Origin: Actinophytocola sp963826035
Lineage (GTDB): Bacteria > Actinomycetota > Actinomycetes > Mycobacteriales > Pseudonocardiaceae
Direction: 5' to 3'
DNA length: 64,000 nt
Assembly (NCBI GenBank): GCA_963826035.1
Contig: CAWGVZ010000004.1
Location: 434,001-498,000, forward strand
Shown: piece by piece, positions 62,602 through 64,000 of the stretch
Layout: the number at the start of each line of letters is the position of its first letter
Numbering within the stretch: position 1 is the first letter of the stretch
Made by a program: the position numbers and the translations under genes
Notes under the pieces: generated by a model
The model's input: the letters and a program-made list of their open reading frames with translations, nothing else
Database searches by the model: none
What the model was told of the DNA's origin: nothing

Positions 62602-62630
62602 ACCCCCATATATACCCCTCATTGGGGTTA
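62602..62630. promoter_or_regulatory. possible autoregulatory site of RHH/Clp-N gene
   Basis: In the 29-bp gap before the RHH/Clp-N start: two ATACCCC copies in direct repeat and ACCCC-TCATT-GGGGT as an inverted repeat. Ribbon-helix-helix proteins usually bind such short tandem half-sites at their own promoter. The motif also overlaps the ribosome-binding region, so translation effects are possible. Confidence 0.4.
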
Positions 62631-63026
62631 TTAGCTAGCCTGGCGGCCCTTCCACTCCTCGTACTCGGAGTCGTCCTCCGGCGTGCGGTCGATCAGCTCC
62701 ACCAGCAGGCCGCGGGCCGTGACCAGCTCGTCGATCGCCGCCGTGATGCGCTCGCGTTCGGCTTCCAGCGGCAGCAGCAGCGACCGGCAGCCGGGCACCA
62801 GACCGTCGCCACGGTCGACCATGCACGGCAGCACCTTGGCGATGAAGTGGCTGGGCAGGCCGGCGGCCAGCAGCGTGCGCACGTGCCGCACGGTGTCCAC
62901 GTCGGCCGGCGCGTAGTTCCGGTATCCGCTGGCCAGCCGGGTCGGCTGGAGCAGGTTCTGCTCCTCGTAGTAGCGCAGCGACCGCTCGCTCACGCCCGTC
63001 TTCCTGGCCAGTTCACCGATCCTCAT
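62631..63026 (-). CDS. MerR-family transcriptional regulator
   Basis: 131 aa. Winged helix MRIGELARKTGVSERSLRYY, EEQNLLQPTRLASGYRNYAP, then the dimerisation helix (LLLPLEAERERITAAIDELV). Two Cys (LPCMVDRGDGLVPGCRSLLL) could sense redox or metals but are not spaced as in classical metal sensors. Divergent from the imine-reductase-like gene, whose promoter holds a MerR-type dyad. It is followed by the RHH/Clp-N gene 29 bp on. Confidence 0.9.
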   Translation of the reverse strand: MRIGELARKTGVSERSLRYYEEQNLLQPTRLASGYRNYAPADVDTVRHVRTLLAAGLPSHFIAKVLPCMVDRGDGLVPGCRSLLLPLEAERERITAAIDELVTARGLLVELIDRTPEDDSEYEEWKGRQAS

Positions 63027-63042
63027 ACCGCCCCCTGAAAGG

Positions 63043-63075
63043 CTTGACCTTCACGTCGATGTCAAGGTTTAGCTT
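63043..63075 (+). promoter_or_regulatory. MerR-type promoter with long spacer
   Basis: The dyad CTTGAC-N12-GTCAAG (63043-63066) sits between a -35 (TTGACC, 63044-63049) and a -10 (TAGCTT, 63070-63075). The spacer is about 20 bp, longer than the normal 17, the hallmark of promoters that MerR proteins activate by underwinding DNA. The predicted start site is next to ATG 63083, so the message would be leaderless. Confidence 0.7.
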
Positions 63076-63082
63076 AGCCGGC

Positions 63083-63970
63083 ATGACGACAGCAACACCG
63101 ACATCAAAACCGGTGACCGTGCTCGGCCTCGGCCCCATGGGCCAGGCCCTGGCGGCCGCATTCCTGGCACACGGCCACCCGACGACCGTGTGGAACCGAA
63201 CCCCGAACAAGGCCGACGCCCTGGTGGCCGCGGGCGCCACCCGAGCGGACACGGTGGCCGACGCCGTGTCGACCGCCGACCTGGTGGTCGTGTGCGTGAT
63301 CGACTATCCGACCGTGCACAAGATCCTCGACCAGGCCACCGGCGCGCTGGCCGGCCGGACGCTCGTGAACCTGACGGCCGACTCCCCCGACAGCGCCAGG
63401 GAGATGGCCGCATGGGCGGCCCGCCAGGGAGTCGAGTACCTCGAGGGAACGATCCTGTCCCCGACCGTCACCATCGACACCCCGGCGGCCGTGCTGTTGT
63501 TCAGCGGCCCGGAACAGCTGTACGACCGGCACCGCGAAACCCTTGCGAACCTCGGTGGCTCGCACACCTACCTCGGCGCGGATCCCGGCCGCGCGGCCGC
63601 CTACGACGTGGCGCTGCTCGACATCTTCTGGACGGCCGTGAGCGGGATGGCCCACGGCTTCGCGCTGGCCAGGGCCGAGGGCATCACCGGCGCGGAGCTG
63701 GCCCCGTTCGCCGCGGGGATCGCCGGGCTCCTCACCTCGGGCGTCGAGGACCACGCCAAGCGGATCGACGAGGACCGCCACGACGCGGACATCTCGAACG
63801 TGGCGTCCGCGGCCGCCGGCATGGCCCACGTCATCCACGCCGCACGGACCCGGGGGCTGGACACGAGCGTGCTGCGGGCGGCGCACGCGATCGCACGCCG
63901 GGTGGTCGACGCCGGCCACGGCGAGGACAGCACCTCCCGGCTGACGGGCGCGGTGGCAATACCGAGTTGA
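63083..63970 (+). CDS. NAD(P)-dependent imine-reductase-like oxidoreductase
   Basis: 295 aa from ATG 63083. Rossmann domain VTVLGLGPMGQALAAAFLAH with NADP-favouring VWNRTPNK. The NLTADSPDSAREMAAWAARQ and VEYLEGTILSPTVTIDTPAA segments and the helical C-terminal dimer domain match imine reductases / 6-phosphogluconate-DH-like enzymes. The usual catalytic Lys of hydroxyisobutyrate dehydrogenases is not seen; an Asp in YDVALLDIFW fits the imine-reductase position. It reduces cyclic imines or related compounds; the natural substrate is unknown. Controlled by the divergent MerR gene. Confidence 0.88.
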   Translation: MTTATPTSKPVTVLGLGPMGQALAAAFLAHGHPTTVWNRTPNKADALVAAGATRADTVADAVSTADLVVVCVIDYPTVHKILDQATGALAGRTLVNLTADSPDSAREMAAWAARQGVEYLEGTILSPTVTIDTPAAVLLFSGPEQLYDRHRETLANLGGSHTYLGADPGRAAAYDVALLDIFWTAVSGMAHGFALARAEGITGAELAPFAAGIAGLLTSGVEDHAKRIDEDRHDADISNVASAAAGMAHVIHAARTRGLDTSVLRAAHAIARRVVDAGHGEDSTSRLTGAVAIPS

Positions 63971-64000
63971 TGACCTACCGGGTCGTCAAGTTAGGCTGGC
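63970..64000 (+). CDS. start of a possible downstream gene (cut by window edge)
   Basis: ATG 63970 overlaps the preceding stop (TGATG) and reads MTYRVVKLGW to the end of the window. The overlap suggests a coupled gene, but ten residues are too few to identify it. Confidence 0.3.
   Translation, partial: MTYRVVKLGW

Overview
High-GC (about 70%) actinomycete chromosome. The best guess is a Pseudonocardiaceae-type organism (Lentzea/Saccharothrix/Amycolatopsis relatives). This rests on an EthA/EthR pair very close to the mycobacterial one, a RamCSAB-type class III lanthipeptide locus, DUF5925-AAA and DUF5313-type proteins, LigD-type polymerase and UdgX families, and GTG/TTG starts with ATGA gene overlaps. 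No rRNA, tRNA, phage or transposase genes were seen. The genus cannot be fixed from this sequence alone.

Layout. 1-1.2 kb: a cassette of four overlapping small unknown genes, three of them carrying single-base frameshifts, behind a 19-bp palindrome. 1.2-5.2 kb: LigD-type primase-polymerase, a membrane protein, an SDR, a frameshifted membrane-anchored protein and a small secreted protein. 5.3-8.7 kb: a large secreted GH95 fucosidase. 8.9-12 kb: a membrane protein coupled to a CoA-transferase. 12-17 kb: topoisomerase IV parE-parC, with a 181-aa mini-intein in the ParE TOPRIM motif. 17-20.6 kb: an SRPBCC / MFS exporter / APH-like kinase operon. 20.7-23.7 kb: ethA plus a hydrolase, divergent from ethR, with two clean palindromes between. 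24.6-31 kb: herA-sbcD-sbcC-nurA, the gene order of the archaeal end-resection operon. 31.2-36.3 kb: an epsilon-polylysine-synthetase-like NRPS with an M1 peptidase. 38-45.3 kb: a SapB/AmfS-like lanthipeptide locus (ramC-S-A-B, with ramR convergent). 45-50 kb: GlxA regulator, MFS, FUSC protein, secreted protease. 50-56 kb: AAA ATPase, frameshifted udgX, Na+/solute symporter, SOS-boxed dinB. 56-64 kb: secreted EEP hydrolase, methyltransferase, GNAT, a two-component system with a PepSY protein, a ribbon-helix-helix/Clp-N fusion, and a MerR regulator with an imine-reductase-like enzyme.

How the genes work together. Three DNA-maintenance themes recur: LigD-Pol, HerA-NurA-SbcCD, and UdgX/DinB. Two peptide-type natural products are encoded: a labionin-type morphogen and a Pls-like poly(amino acid). 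The most unusual non-coding signal is a family of intergenic arrays built on GAGTC cores repeated every 21-22 bp, usually as a forward block facing an inverted block. They occur at 31.0, 40.6 and 54.8 kb, each between genes pointing the same way, and one lies inside the lanthipeptide operon.

Reliability note. At least four genes are broken by one-base shifts, several next to short G/C runs, and there is an 11-C run at 4.52 kb. Part of this may be assembly error rather than true decay.
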